Source: Gemmatimonadota bacterium
Lineage (GTDB): Bacteria > Gemmatimonadota > Gemmatimonadetes > Gemmatimonadales > GWC2-71-9
DNA: 5,483 bases
Direction of reading: 5' to 3'
Assembly (NCBI GenBank): GCA_025360265.1
Contig: JANYCP010000099.1
Location: 1 to 5,483 of the forward strand
The notes under the pieces were generated by a model. The model had not been told where the DNA came from, made no database searches, and saw nothing but the letters and a program-made list of their open reading frames with translations. This document shows, piece after piece, positions 1-5,412 of this stretch; positions within the stretch are counted from its first letter, which is position 1; each line of letters begins with the position of its first letter. The position numbers and the translations under genes are program-made.

Positions 1-584
1 GCGCGATGCGCATCGTCGGCGACCTGACGGATGAGCGCCATGTCGGTTGCGTTGGCAGTCATGAATGCATCCTGCAGCGCCTTGATCTGAGTCTTCTGCG
101 CGTCGGTCAGCGTTGGCGGCCCACCCGGACCACACGGCTTCGGCTGATGCGCGGTGATCCATGCCTGCTGCGCCGGAGTGTAGATCGCGAAGATCGCCGC
201 CTGCAAAGCCACGAAGGCCGCGTCCATACGGGCCAAGATTGGTGCGCCGCGCGCCAGGATGGTGCGGATCTCGTCCATGTTCTTGCCGGCCTGCTTGGCC
301 GCGCGGGCATCCGCTTCAATCGCGTGCAACGCAGCGATGTCGGCGGCGTTCGCCGTTTCGAACGCCTTGTGCAGCGCCTCGATCACGGCCTTCTGCTCCG
401 TCGTCAGCGCAAGATTGTCGGGCAACTGCGACCCGCCGACTCCACCGCCATCAACCGAACTCGCTGAGCTGATGGCGTAGTCGGGAACGATGACAAGTCC
501 ATCGGCAGTGGTCGAGCTGGTCGACTCGGCCGAACACGCCGCAAGGAACAACGCTGGTGCCAAGGCGAACAGGCGAAACCGCAT
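1..584 (-). CDS. Lipoprotein with LTxxQ (Spy/CpxP-like) repeats, 3' end outside the window
   Basis: The reading frame is open from 584 to the left edge, giving 194 residues with no stop seen. The N-terminus MRFRLFALAPALFLAAC is a lipoprotein signal peptide with lipobox LAAC; Cys17 would be lipidated. A Ser/Thr- and Gly-rich linker (about 18-55) follows, then helical Ala-rich sequence. LTTEQ (60-64) and LTDAQ (159-163) are LTxxQ motifs as in the Spy/CpxP family of periplasmic chaperone and stress proteins, with a looser YTPAQ at 135-139. Residues 60-95 and 159-194 align without gaps at 17 of 36 identities, so the protein is built from about 99-residue repeats. I chose the ATG at 584 because GGAGA (595-591) lies 6 bases upstream; the in-frame ATG at 590 touches that site. 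It follows the RnfD-like gene on the same strand after 64 bases and may be co-transcribed or use its own promoter. The Spy-like role is inferred from motifs only; the coding call is firm. Confidence 0.85.
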   Translation of the reverse strand, partial: MRFRLFALAPALFLAACSAESTSSTTADGLVIVPDYAISSASSVDGGGVGGSQLPDNLALTTEQKAVIEALHKAFETANAADIAALHAIEADARAAKQAGKNMDEIRTILARGAPILARMDAAFVALQAAIFAIYTPAQQAWITAHQPKPCGPGGPPTLTDAQKTQIKALQDAFMTANATDMALIRQVADDAHR

Positions 585-590
585 GCGCAT

Positions 591-595
591 TCTCC
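591..595 (-). promoter_or_regulatory. Ribosome binding site GGAGA of the lipoprotein gene
   Basis: GGAGA on the minus strand sits 6 bases before the ATG at 584 but directly against the alternative ATG at 590. Its spacing decides for the downstream start, which removes two residues (Met-Arg) from the signal peptide. Confidence 0.6.
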
Positions 596-640
596 GTAAT
601 GGGATCCGGCGAGCGGTCAGGCCGCCAGCCAGGAGAGCTG

Positions 641-646
641 AATATA
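641..646 (-). promoter_or_regulatory. Possible -10 box (TATATT) for the lipoprotein gene
   Basis: TATATT on the minus strand lies in a short AT-rich island just past the RnfD-like stop codon and 57 bases before the lipoprotein start. The same hexamer occurs upstream of the FMN_bind operon. I see no convincing -35 element at 16-18 bases, so this is only a candidate for an independent promoter. Confidence 0.22.
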
Positions 647-648
647 TG

Positions 649-1431
649 TCAGGAACGGCGCCCCGGGGCCCGCGAACGCCTGACGGCCTCGGCCGCGTTG
701 GCGACCAGGAGACCGGCAAGCAGAAAGTACGCGGCGCCAGTTAACCATAGGACGACCAGCGAGGCCACAGCTACCCCGGCGCCATACCAGAGCTGGCCAC
801 GCGAGCTGGGCGGCGACGTGGGCGGGTCGTTCACCATGAAGAAGGCGAAGAAGAGCGCAGCCTGGAGATCGGGCGTACGGAACAATTCTGCGACGCTGGC
901 CGCATTGCCGAAGAACGCGACCGCTGTGCAGAGGAAGAAGTAGAAGCCCAGAAATGAGATCGCGACCGGCAGTTTGTGCACCCGGTAGGCAATGAAAAGC
1001 CCAATCAGGACGAGAACCCACGGTTCGGAGTCCGGCAGCGCACCCCACCAGCTCTGTCCGGTGTCGAACAGGTAAAACGTCGCGACCAATCCGAACGCTG
1101 CAGGATTGAATACATTCGCCTTGCCAACCCGAATGACGTACTTGCTCAGCACTGCAATCGCGGTGGTGACGGCCGCGACATACCAGGGCATCTGTGGACT
1201 GAGGATCATTGCGACAATCAGCGCGGTGAGAATCGCGCCATCGGGAAAGACCCAGCGCGGGTGACGGAAGCGCAGGATCGGCGCATCGAGCAGGATTGCC
1301 GTGCCCATTGCGGCGAGGAGACCCGGCGCAATGAGCGTCAGCCCAGAGCGGCGCGCGGCGAGCACTACAAGCAACGACAACGCGGCGAGCAGCAGACCTT
1401 TCGGTGTCCTGATGAAGCGTCTGAATTTCAT
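649..1431 (-). CDS. RnfD/NqrB-like membrane electron-transfer protein
   Basis: This 260-residue, very hydrophobic protein has roughly 8-10 membrane segments (for example about 12-27, 31-48, 64-79, 82-98, 136-150, 154-172, 189-201, 214-230 and 232-247). Two signatures place it in the NQR2/RnfD/RnfE family: VFNPAAFGL at 107-115 and FFMVNDPPTSP at 197-207, the counterpart of the TDPxTSP segment. RnfD and NqrB are membrane subunits that carry flavin and move electrons across the membrane in ion-pumping complexes. It is shorter than typical RnfD (around 350 residues). I find no SGAT motif, so the covalent FMN site of true RnfD/NqrB appears absent. Its ATG overlaps the apbE stop codon (ATGA, 1431-1428), indicating translational coupling. 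No rnfA, B, C, E or G is present, so it is unlikely to be part of a standard RNF complex here. It probably works with the FMN_bind protein encoded two genes upstream. The C-terminal tail RRSRAPGRRS is strongly basic and probably cytoplasmic. Confidence 0.85.
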   Translation of the reverse strand: MKFRRFIRTPKGLLLAALSLLVVLAARRSGLTLIAPGLLAAMGTAILLDAPILRFRHPRWVFPDGAILTALIVAMILSPQMPWYVAAVTTAIAVLSKYVIRVGKANVFNPAAFGLVATFYLFDTGQSWWGALPDSEPWVLVLIGLFIAYRVHKLPVAISFLGFYFFLCTAVAFFGNAASVAELFRTPDLQAALFFAFFMVNDPPTSPPSSRGQLWYGAGVAVASLVVLWLTGAAYFLLAGLLVANAAEAVRRSRAPGRRS

Positions 1432-2291
1432 GCGCGGGTCTCGAACCGCTCAAGGGTTGGCGTGAACATGATCCCTCGCACGCCTTGTCGCTCGAGCATC
1501 CCGATCCCGTCGACGGGGCCGAGAACGAACGCGGCCGTTGAGAGCGCGTCGGCAACCATGGCGCTCGGCGCGATCACAGTCACGCTGGCGAGACTGGTCG
1601 CCGATGAGCCGCTGCGTGGATGGAGAATGTGATGGCCACCTTCCGGTGTGCGGCTCTTGGCGTCGTAGTCACCCGACGTGCAGACCGCGGCATCGGAGAT
1701 CTGAAGCGTTTCAATTATCTCCGCGTCGAGACGAGGATGCCGGATTCCGACCGACCATGGCTCACCTGCGGGATTGTTGCCGCCGAAGAACAAATCACCC
1801 CCGGCATCAATGACGAAGTCTCGATACGAGGCCAGCTCACGCGCTGCCGCATCAACCGCCAGCCCCTTCGCCACCGCACCGAGATCCAGCAGCAACGACT
1901 GGCGCAACATCACGGTGTGGTTTGCCTCATCGAGCCCAAGATCTCGGTAGGACGATGGCTGCGGGGTCGACGGCGAAGCCAGGAGCGCGTCCCCAACCGT
2001 CGGATCAAACGCACCGCCGGACTCCTCGGCAACTCGCACCGCGAAACTCAGCACCTGAAAGAGCATCTCGCTGACAGGAACAGGTTCACCGACGCGAGTG
2101 CAGAGCTGGCGCAATTCACTTCGCTCATCGAATCGAGTGCAAGTCGACTCAATGACTCGAAACCACTCGATCGCGCGCTCGACCGCAGCCTGCCGTTCCG
2201 CACGCTCAGTGACCGAATCACCGTGACCGACCACCTGAATGGTCACGACCGTGCCCATCGCTGCGGTGGTATGAACGAACGAGTCGCTCAC
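1428..2291 (-). CDS. apbE: FAD:protein FMN transferase (ApbE)
   Basis: ApbE takes FMN from FAD and joins it by a phosphoester bond to Ser/Thr in SGAT-type motifs of target proteins, using Mg2+. Family landmarks appear in order: MGTVVTI (12-18), TRFDERSEL (52-60), SGGAFDPTVG (91-100), LDLGAVAKG (135-143), DAGGDLFFGG (162-171), TSGDYD (205-210), HHILHPRSG (220-228) and ADALSTAAFVLG (247-258). In the last motif Asp248 and Thr252 correspond to the metal-binding pair. The 287 residues match the catalytic core without a leader. The start is GTG at 2291, overlapping the TGA of the FMN_bind gene (GTGA). Upstream in frame there is no other start codon before a stop at 2339-2337, so no signal peptide or lipobox can be added. 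This differs from the common periplasmic lipoprotein form and suggests a cytosolic enzyme. The adjacent FMN_bind protein is the obvious substrate; that pairing is inferred from gene order. Confidence 0.95.
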   Translation of the reverse strand: MSDSFVHTTAAMGTVVTIQVVGHGDSVTERAERQAAVERAIEWFRVIESTCTRFDERSELRQLCTRVGEPVPVSEMLFQVLSFAVRVAEESGGAFDPTVGDALLASPSTPQPSSYRDLGLDEANHTVMLRQSLLLDLGAVAKGLAVDAAARELASYRDFVIDAGGDLFFGGNNPAGEPWSVGIRHPRLDAEIIETLQISDAAVCTSGDYDAKSRTPEGGHHILHPRSGSSATSLASVTVIAPSAMVADALSTAAFVLGPVDGIGMLERQGVRGIMFTPTLERFETRA

Positions 2292-2956
2292 TTTGCCTTG
2301 GTGATCGCTTCCAGAATCGCGTGATAGAACGCGTTGCTACTCTGCGTGGCACCCGACACGTAGTCCACGTTGGCACTCTGTCTCGCCAGGACCTGGCCCG
2401 GCAAGTGACCGATCCACGAGCAGGAATACCGCGTGAGGCATTGCGTGATATACGCTGCAGAGATTTTGCCGTCCTTGATATCGACTGCGGCCTCGATGTC
2501 GCCATGGCGCGACGTGCCCCAACCGCGATACGTCCCGTCCTTGAGACCATTCGTGGCCTTCTCCACCGGTGGCGGCGTCATGTCGACAACGACCGGGACC
2601 GGCATCGGAGGAGGCGGCGGCGGAGCAACCGGCGCCGGCGGCAAGACTACGGGGGGCAGCGGCGTGACCGCCGGCACGATGGAATCGATCGGTATGCGCG
2701 CCGAGTCGAGCTGTATCTGCAGTACCGCGACTGCTTGCGCCTTCTTTTTCGGCGCGACCGGGGCGCTGTCGACGCGCTGGAGGACCGGTACATCGGCTGG
2801 GTTATCAACTTGTGCCGGGGCCGGACGCCGCTGCTCTGAATCGTCGGCAAACCGCTGGGCGGCCGCGCGGGTCCGAAAGAAGCCGGCAGCGTAGACTGCC
2901 AGCACCGCGGCGGAGCCGATGGCGAGGAGGTTGTTCTTGCTCTGCTTCGAGTTCAA
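2288..2956 (-). CDS. Membrane-anchored FMN_bind protein with SGAT flavinylation site
   Basis: This 222-residue protein has one hydrophobic segment near the N-terminus (about 9-27), a linker with a proline-rich stretch (about 92-130, including six prolines in a row at 112-117), and a C-terminal FMN_bind domain (about 137-218). The domain contains DGTYRGWGTSRHGDIEA (140-156) and DYVSGATQSS (198-207). Thr204 in SGAT is the predicted acceptor of covalent FMN, and the pattern SGAT-x-x-S fits the ApbE target rule. Cys173 and Cys179 flank LTRYS and could form a disulfide if the domain is outside the cytosol. It should act as a one-flavin electron carrier on a flexible stalk, as RnfG/NqrC-type domains do. 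The start is TTG at 2956: an in-frame TGA lies six codons upstream and no ATG or GTG occurs nearby downstream. The Shine-Dalgarno sequence is weak (GGGCGAG). It is first in the operon with apbE and the RnfD-like gene. Membrane orientation is unclear, because basic residues occur on both sides of the segment (K4, K7 against R28, R30, R35). Confidence 0.9.
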   Translation of the reverse strand: MNSKQSKNNLLAIGSAAVLAVYAAGFFRTRAAAQRFADDSEQRRPAPAQVDNPADVPVLQRVDSAPVAPKKKAQAVAVLQIQLDSARIPIDSIVPAVTPLPPVVLPPAPVAPPPPPPMPVPVVVDMTPPPVEKATNGLKDGTYRGWGTSRHGDIEAAVDIKDGKISAAYITQCLTRYSCSWIGHLPGQVLARQSANVDYVSGATQSSNAFYHAILEAITKAK

Positions 2957-2994
2957 GCTGGCTCGCCCTGGTCAGGAGTCGGAATCGCACCCGC

Positions 2995-3000
2995 AATATA
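2995..3000 (-). promoter_or_regulatory. Possible -10 box (TATATT) of the FMN_bind-apbE-RnfD-like operon
   Basis: TATATT on the minus strand lies 39 bases before the TTG start of the operon, in the 128-base divergent spacer. It stands out as AT-rich in otherwise GC-rich DNA. The hexamer 17 bases further upstream (AGACGT) is a poor -35 match, so this is a tentative assignment. The thioredoxin-gene promoter must share the same spacer, but I cannot place it with confidence. Confidence 0.28.
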
Positions 3001-3072
3001 TGGATTACGGCCGGGTAACGTCTCGGGTTGCTATCCTTAACATTGGCGCTGGATTCCGAAGCGCGCTCCCGC

Positions 3073-3077
3073 GGAGA
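3073..3077 (+). promoter_or_regulatory. Ribosome binding site GGAGA of the thioredoxin-domain gene
   Basis: GGAGA followed by 7 bases and ATG at 3085 is close to ideal spacing. It decides the start over an in-frame TTG at 3028, which would place 19 mostly polar residues in front of the signal peptide. Confidence 0.75.
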
Positions 3078-3084
3078 AAAAGCA

Positions 3085-4212
3085 ATGTCGCGAATTGTCC
3101 GTACTCTCCTTGCAATCATTCCCAGTGCTCTCGCAGCGCAGGCACCGGCGCCCGTTTCCGTTACGCTCGCGCCCGTGGTGCCTGCGCCCGGCATGGCGCT
3201 GCGATGGTCTCCCAAGGGCGCGACCGTCGCGCTCACGCTCAAGGCCAGGATGCTCAGTGGCGCATTTCCACTCGGTCCGGGCAACGCTCCGCCGATCAAG
3301 GTACAACTCGCCAAGACCGGCGGCGAAACCCACTACAACACACTCTGGGTCGACATCAATCGCGACGGCAAGCTGACCGAAAACGAGAAGCTTACCGTCA
3401 CGCCGAAAGAGATCCGCGGCAAATGGTGGTCGAGCTTTGACACGATCGTCGACGTTCCAGTTCCCGCTGGCGAAGGTGGTGTCGCGTCCACGCGACCGTA
3501 CTCGTTGGCCCTCTGGTACGTCGAAGATCCGCAGGAACCAACGGCGCCGCCTACACTGCGCTGGTCACGGCGCGGCTGGCACGTCGGTCAGGTGGAGATC
3601 GGTGGAAAGCCGGCGTACGTGTTGATCACCGAAATGGAAATGGACGGCAAGTTCGATCAGCGCGATTCGTGGGCGATGTCCCGAAACGCCGACACGCTTC
3701 TTCGGGCCACCCCACGTGGACTCGATGAGCATTACTGGATCGACGGCGCCGCGTACCGGCCAGTGAAGATCGATGAATCAGGACGTTCGCTATCGATGGT
3801 GCAAGTACAGCCAGGCACCACCGAAGCGGAAGAGGCGGCGCAGAAGGACATCTACCTTCCCGATCGCTTCCTCGCACGCGCACCGCAGCCACTCGCGTTT
3901 GGCAAGGACCTTCCGACGGTGCTCGCACAGGCCAAACTTCAGAACAAGCGAGTGCTCATTGATTTCGAAGCGGTGTGGTGCGGGCCATGCCACAGCATGG
4001 ATCAACTGGTATGGACGGCACAGTCGATTGTGAATGCTGCGAAGGGCGTGATTGCCGTCAAGGTTGACGGCGACGATCACCACGACCTCAAGGTGGCGTA
4101 CAAGGTCGATGGCTACCCGACGATGATTCTGCTCGACGCCACGGGGAAAGAACTGCGGCGCGGTGTGGGATACCAGAGCGTGCTCGAGATGCTCGAGTTG
4201 CTCAAGCCGTAA
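3085..4212 (+). CDS. Secreted thioredoxin-domain protein with EF-hand-like calcium loop
   Basis: From the ATG at 3085 the product has 375 residues. MSRIVRTLLAIIPSALA is a short signal peptide with likely cleavage after Ala17, so the protein should be periplasmic or exported. Residues about 20-270 form a region I do not recognise as a named family. It contains DINRDGKLTENE at 90-101, which fits the 12-residue EF-hand loop (D1, N3, D5, G6, L8, T9, E12). A degenerate copy, EMEMDGKFDQRD, lies at 183-194. A thioredoxin fold fills about 275-375: VLIDFEAVWCGPC with active-site Cys299 and Cys302, and the cis-proline motif YPT with Pro345. CGPC is the classical thioredoxin active site, typical of reducing activity; in the periplasm it would need an electron source such as a DsbD/CcdA-type protein, none of which is encoded here. 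It is divergent from the flavin operon across 128 bases and convergent with the GlpD-family gene. The enzyme partner or substrate is unknown. Confidence 0.92.
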   Translation: MSRIVRTLLAIIPSALAAQAPAPVSVTLAPVVPAPGMALRWSPKGATVALTLKARMLSGAFPLGPGNAPPIKVQLAKTGGETHYNTLWVDINRDGKLTENEKLTVTPKEIRGKWWSSFDTIVDVPVPAGEGGVASTRPYSLALWYVEDPQEPTAPPTLRWSRRGWHVGQVEIGGKPAYVLITEMEMDGKFDQRDSWAMSRNADTLLRATPRGLDEHYWIDGAAYRPVKIDESGRSLSMVQVQPGTTEAEEAAQKDIYLPDRFLARAPQPLAFGKDLPTVLAQAKLQNKRVLIDFEAVWCGPCHSMDQLVWTAQSIVNAAKGVIAVKVDGDDHHDLKVAYKVDGYPTMILLDATGKELRRGVGYQSVLEMLELLKP

Positions 4213-4216
4213 GACG

Positions 4217-5368
4217 CTAAGGCAGCAGCACTGTGGCAGTGGTACATGGCGGCATATTCACTCCGAGTATGCCGCCAAGCATATCCACTGCTTCCTCCGC
4301 CATCTTGCGGTAGGTCGTGAGTTTCCCGCCAGCAATGGTCAGCACATTCCCCTCCCGCAGCACGAGATGCTCACGCGTTCGCCCGCTCGGCGCCCCCTGC
4401 TGACGCAACAGTGGCCGCAGCCCGGCCCAACGAGCACTGATGTCGCTCTCCGCGAGCCGAAGCGCCGGGAAGAGGTGCCGCACCGCACGCAACAAATAGG
4501 TGACTTCGCCCGGTGGCACCGTCAGGTCATCCGGCAGTTCCGTCGTCTCGGTGTCGGTGGTTCCCACCAGCACGCGACCCAGTTCCGGCTCCGGAACGCA
4601 GAAGAGCACTCGGCGATCATCCGGATGCCGCATCGCGATCGCATGACGCAACGGAAAGCGATCCAGCGAAAACGCGATGTGGCTTCCCTTGGTGCCACCA
4701 ACGAGTCCGCGATCGGGAAGTCCGATCTCGGCGCGCACGGCGTCGGTCCAGGGCCCTGCTGCGATCACAAGGGATCGCGCCGCAATGTGCTCGCCATCGG
4801 GCAGTGTTGCCTCAATATCGTTGTCGAGGACTCGCACCTGCGCGTGCACGTTTTCAATAACCCGCGCGCCAAGGTTGGTTGCCGCGGCAATGTTGCTCTG
4901 CACCAGACCGATATCGTCGCCGTGCGCATCCTGATACAGCGCACCACCCGCAAGCGGGGCGCTCGAGAGCAACGGCTCGTGACGCAACAGCCCCAACCGC
5001 GTCAATGGCTGGTGCGCCCCGATTGCGTGACGACTCGCCAGGGCGCGATAGACCAGCACACCAACGCCGATGCGAAACCACTGCCAGTACTCGCCGGGGT
5101 CGAGCACGAAGAGGAACGGCTGCGGATGCACCAGGTGCGGCGCAATCCTCAGCAGAATCGCCCGCTCGGCGAGCGCCTCGTGCACCAGGTGGATGTCGCC
5201 GAGCTCGAGATAGCGGATGCCGCCGTGTATCATCCGGCTGGAGCGTGAGGATGTTCCCCAGCCGACGGTGTGCTTGTCGATCAAGGTGACCGAGAGCCCG
5301 CGCATTGCCGCGTCGCGAGCGACGCCGGCGCCCACGATGCCGCCGCCGAGGATGAGCAGGTCTTGCAT
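4217..5368 (-). CDS. glpD: Short GlpD-family FAD-dependent glycerol-3-phosphate dehydrogenase
   Basis: GlpD oxidises glycerol 3-phosphate to dihydroxyacetone phosphate at the cytoplasmic membrane and feeds electrons to quinone. The N-terminal FAD dinucleotide-binding motif GGGIVGAGVARDAAMRG is at 8-24. The GlpD signature SSRSSRMIHGGIRYLE is at 40-55, TKGSHIAF at 226-233, TTDTET at 270-275, AGLRPLL at 315-321 and the FAD/substrate segment IAGGKLTTYRKMAEEAVD at 345-362. Arg52, Arg318 and Lys349 match the positively charged active-site residues of the family. At 383 residues it ends about 20 residues after the GGKLTTYR block, so the C-terminal helical domain present in typical GlpD (about 500 or more residues) is missing. 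The frame is clean, with no sign of a frameshift, and downstream DNA codes for the convergent thioredoxin protein, whose stop is 4 bases away. Start is ATG at 5368, with a poor Shine-Dalgarno sequence. It could instead be a related FAD oxidoreductase with a different substrate. Confidence 0.88.
   Translation of the reverse strand: MQDLLILGGGIVGAGVARDAAMRGLSVTLIDKHTVGWGTSSRSSRMIHGGIRYLELGDIHLVHEALAERAILLRIAPHLVHPQPFLFVLDPGEYWQWFRIGVGVLVYRALASRHAIGAHQPLTRLGLLRHEPLLSSAPLAGGALYQDAHGDDIGLVQSNIAAATNLGARVIENVHAQVRVLDNDIEATLPDGEHIAARSLVIAAGPWTDAVRAEIGLPDRGLVGGTKGSHIAFSLDRFPLRHAIAMRHPDDRRVLFCVPEPELGRVLVGTTDTETTELPDDLTVPPGEVTYLLRAVRHLFPALRLAESDISARWAGLRPLLRQQGAPSGRTREHLVLREGNVLTIAGGKLTTYRKMAEEAVDMLGGILGVNMPPCTTATVLLP
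4247..4277 (+). terminator. Strong stem-loop after the thioredoxin gene, inside the 3' end of glpD
   Basis: TGGCGGCATA at 4247-4256 pairs perfectly with TATGCCGCCA at 4268-4277. Three further inner pairs (one of them T-G) extend it to a 13-bp stem with a 5-base loop. It starts 34 bases after the thioredoxin stop codon. No T-run follows on either strand, so it is not a classical intrinsic terminator. It may act as a T-less terminator, an RNA 3'-end stabiliser, or a pause site. On the minus strand it falls within glpD codons for GGILGVNMPP. Confidence 0.45.
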
Positions 5369-5412
5369 CGCCGGAACATAGCGCGATTATTGAATCCTCT
5401 CCGGGAGCCCAT

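Noticed and set aside
617..1555. Minus-strand open frame of 312 codons overlapping the RnfD-like gene
   Set aside because: It is in a different frame from both the RnfD-like gene and apbE, which match known families along their lengths. Its product is Arg-, Ser- and Cys-rich and has no recognisable motif.
976..2324. Plus-strand open frames opposite the RnfD-like gene and apbE
   Set aside because: Both are antisense to well-supported genes, show no family signature, and have unbalanced Arg-rich composition.
2575..2665. GC-rich low-complexity run that looks like a DNA repeat
   Set aside because: It is the codon run for the proline-rich linker of the FMN_bind protein and needs no separate explanation.
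649..2956. A complete RNF or NQR ion-pumping complex
   Set aside because: Only an RnfD-like protein and one FMN_bind protein are present. No RnfA, B, C or E partner, ferredoxin-like protein or NqrF-like protein is encoded in the window.
3059..3066. AGCGCGCT palindrome upstream of the thioredoxin gene as an operator
   Set aside because: An 8-base GC palindrome is common in DNA of this composition, and no second copy or flanking symmetry supports an operator.
3028..3084. Upstream TTG start for the thioredoxin-domain protein
   Set aside because: It would place a charged 19-residue extension before a clear signal peptide, whereas the ATG at 3085 has a well-spaced GGAGA.
4229..4241. CACTG-TGG-CAGTG hairpin near the convergent gene ends
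   Set aside because: The stem is only 5 bp with a 3-base loop and no T-run; such short stems are expected by chance. The larger stem at 4247-4277 is the better candidate.
4163..5248. Long plus-strand open frame of 361 codons
   Set aside because: It lies antisense to the GlpD-family gene, whose translation has full family motifs. The plus-strand product is rich in Arg, His and Gln with no domain or signal, as expected for a mirror frame in GC-rich DNA.
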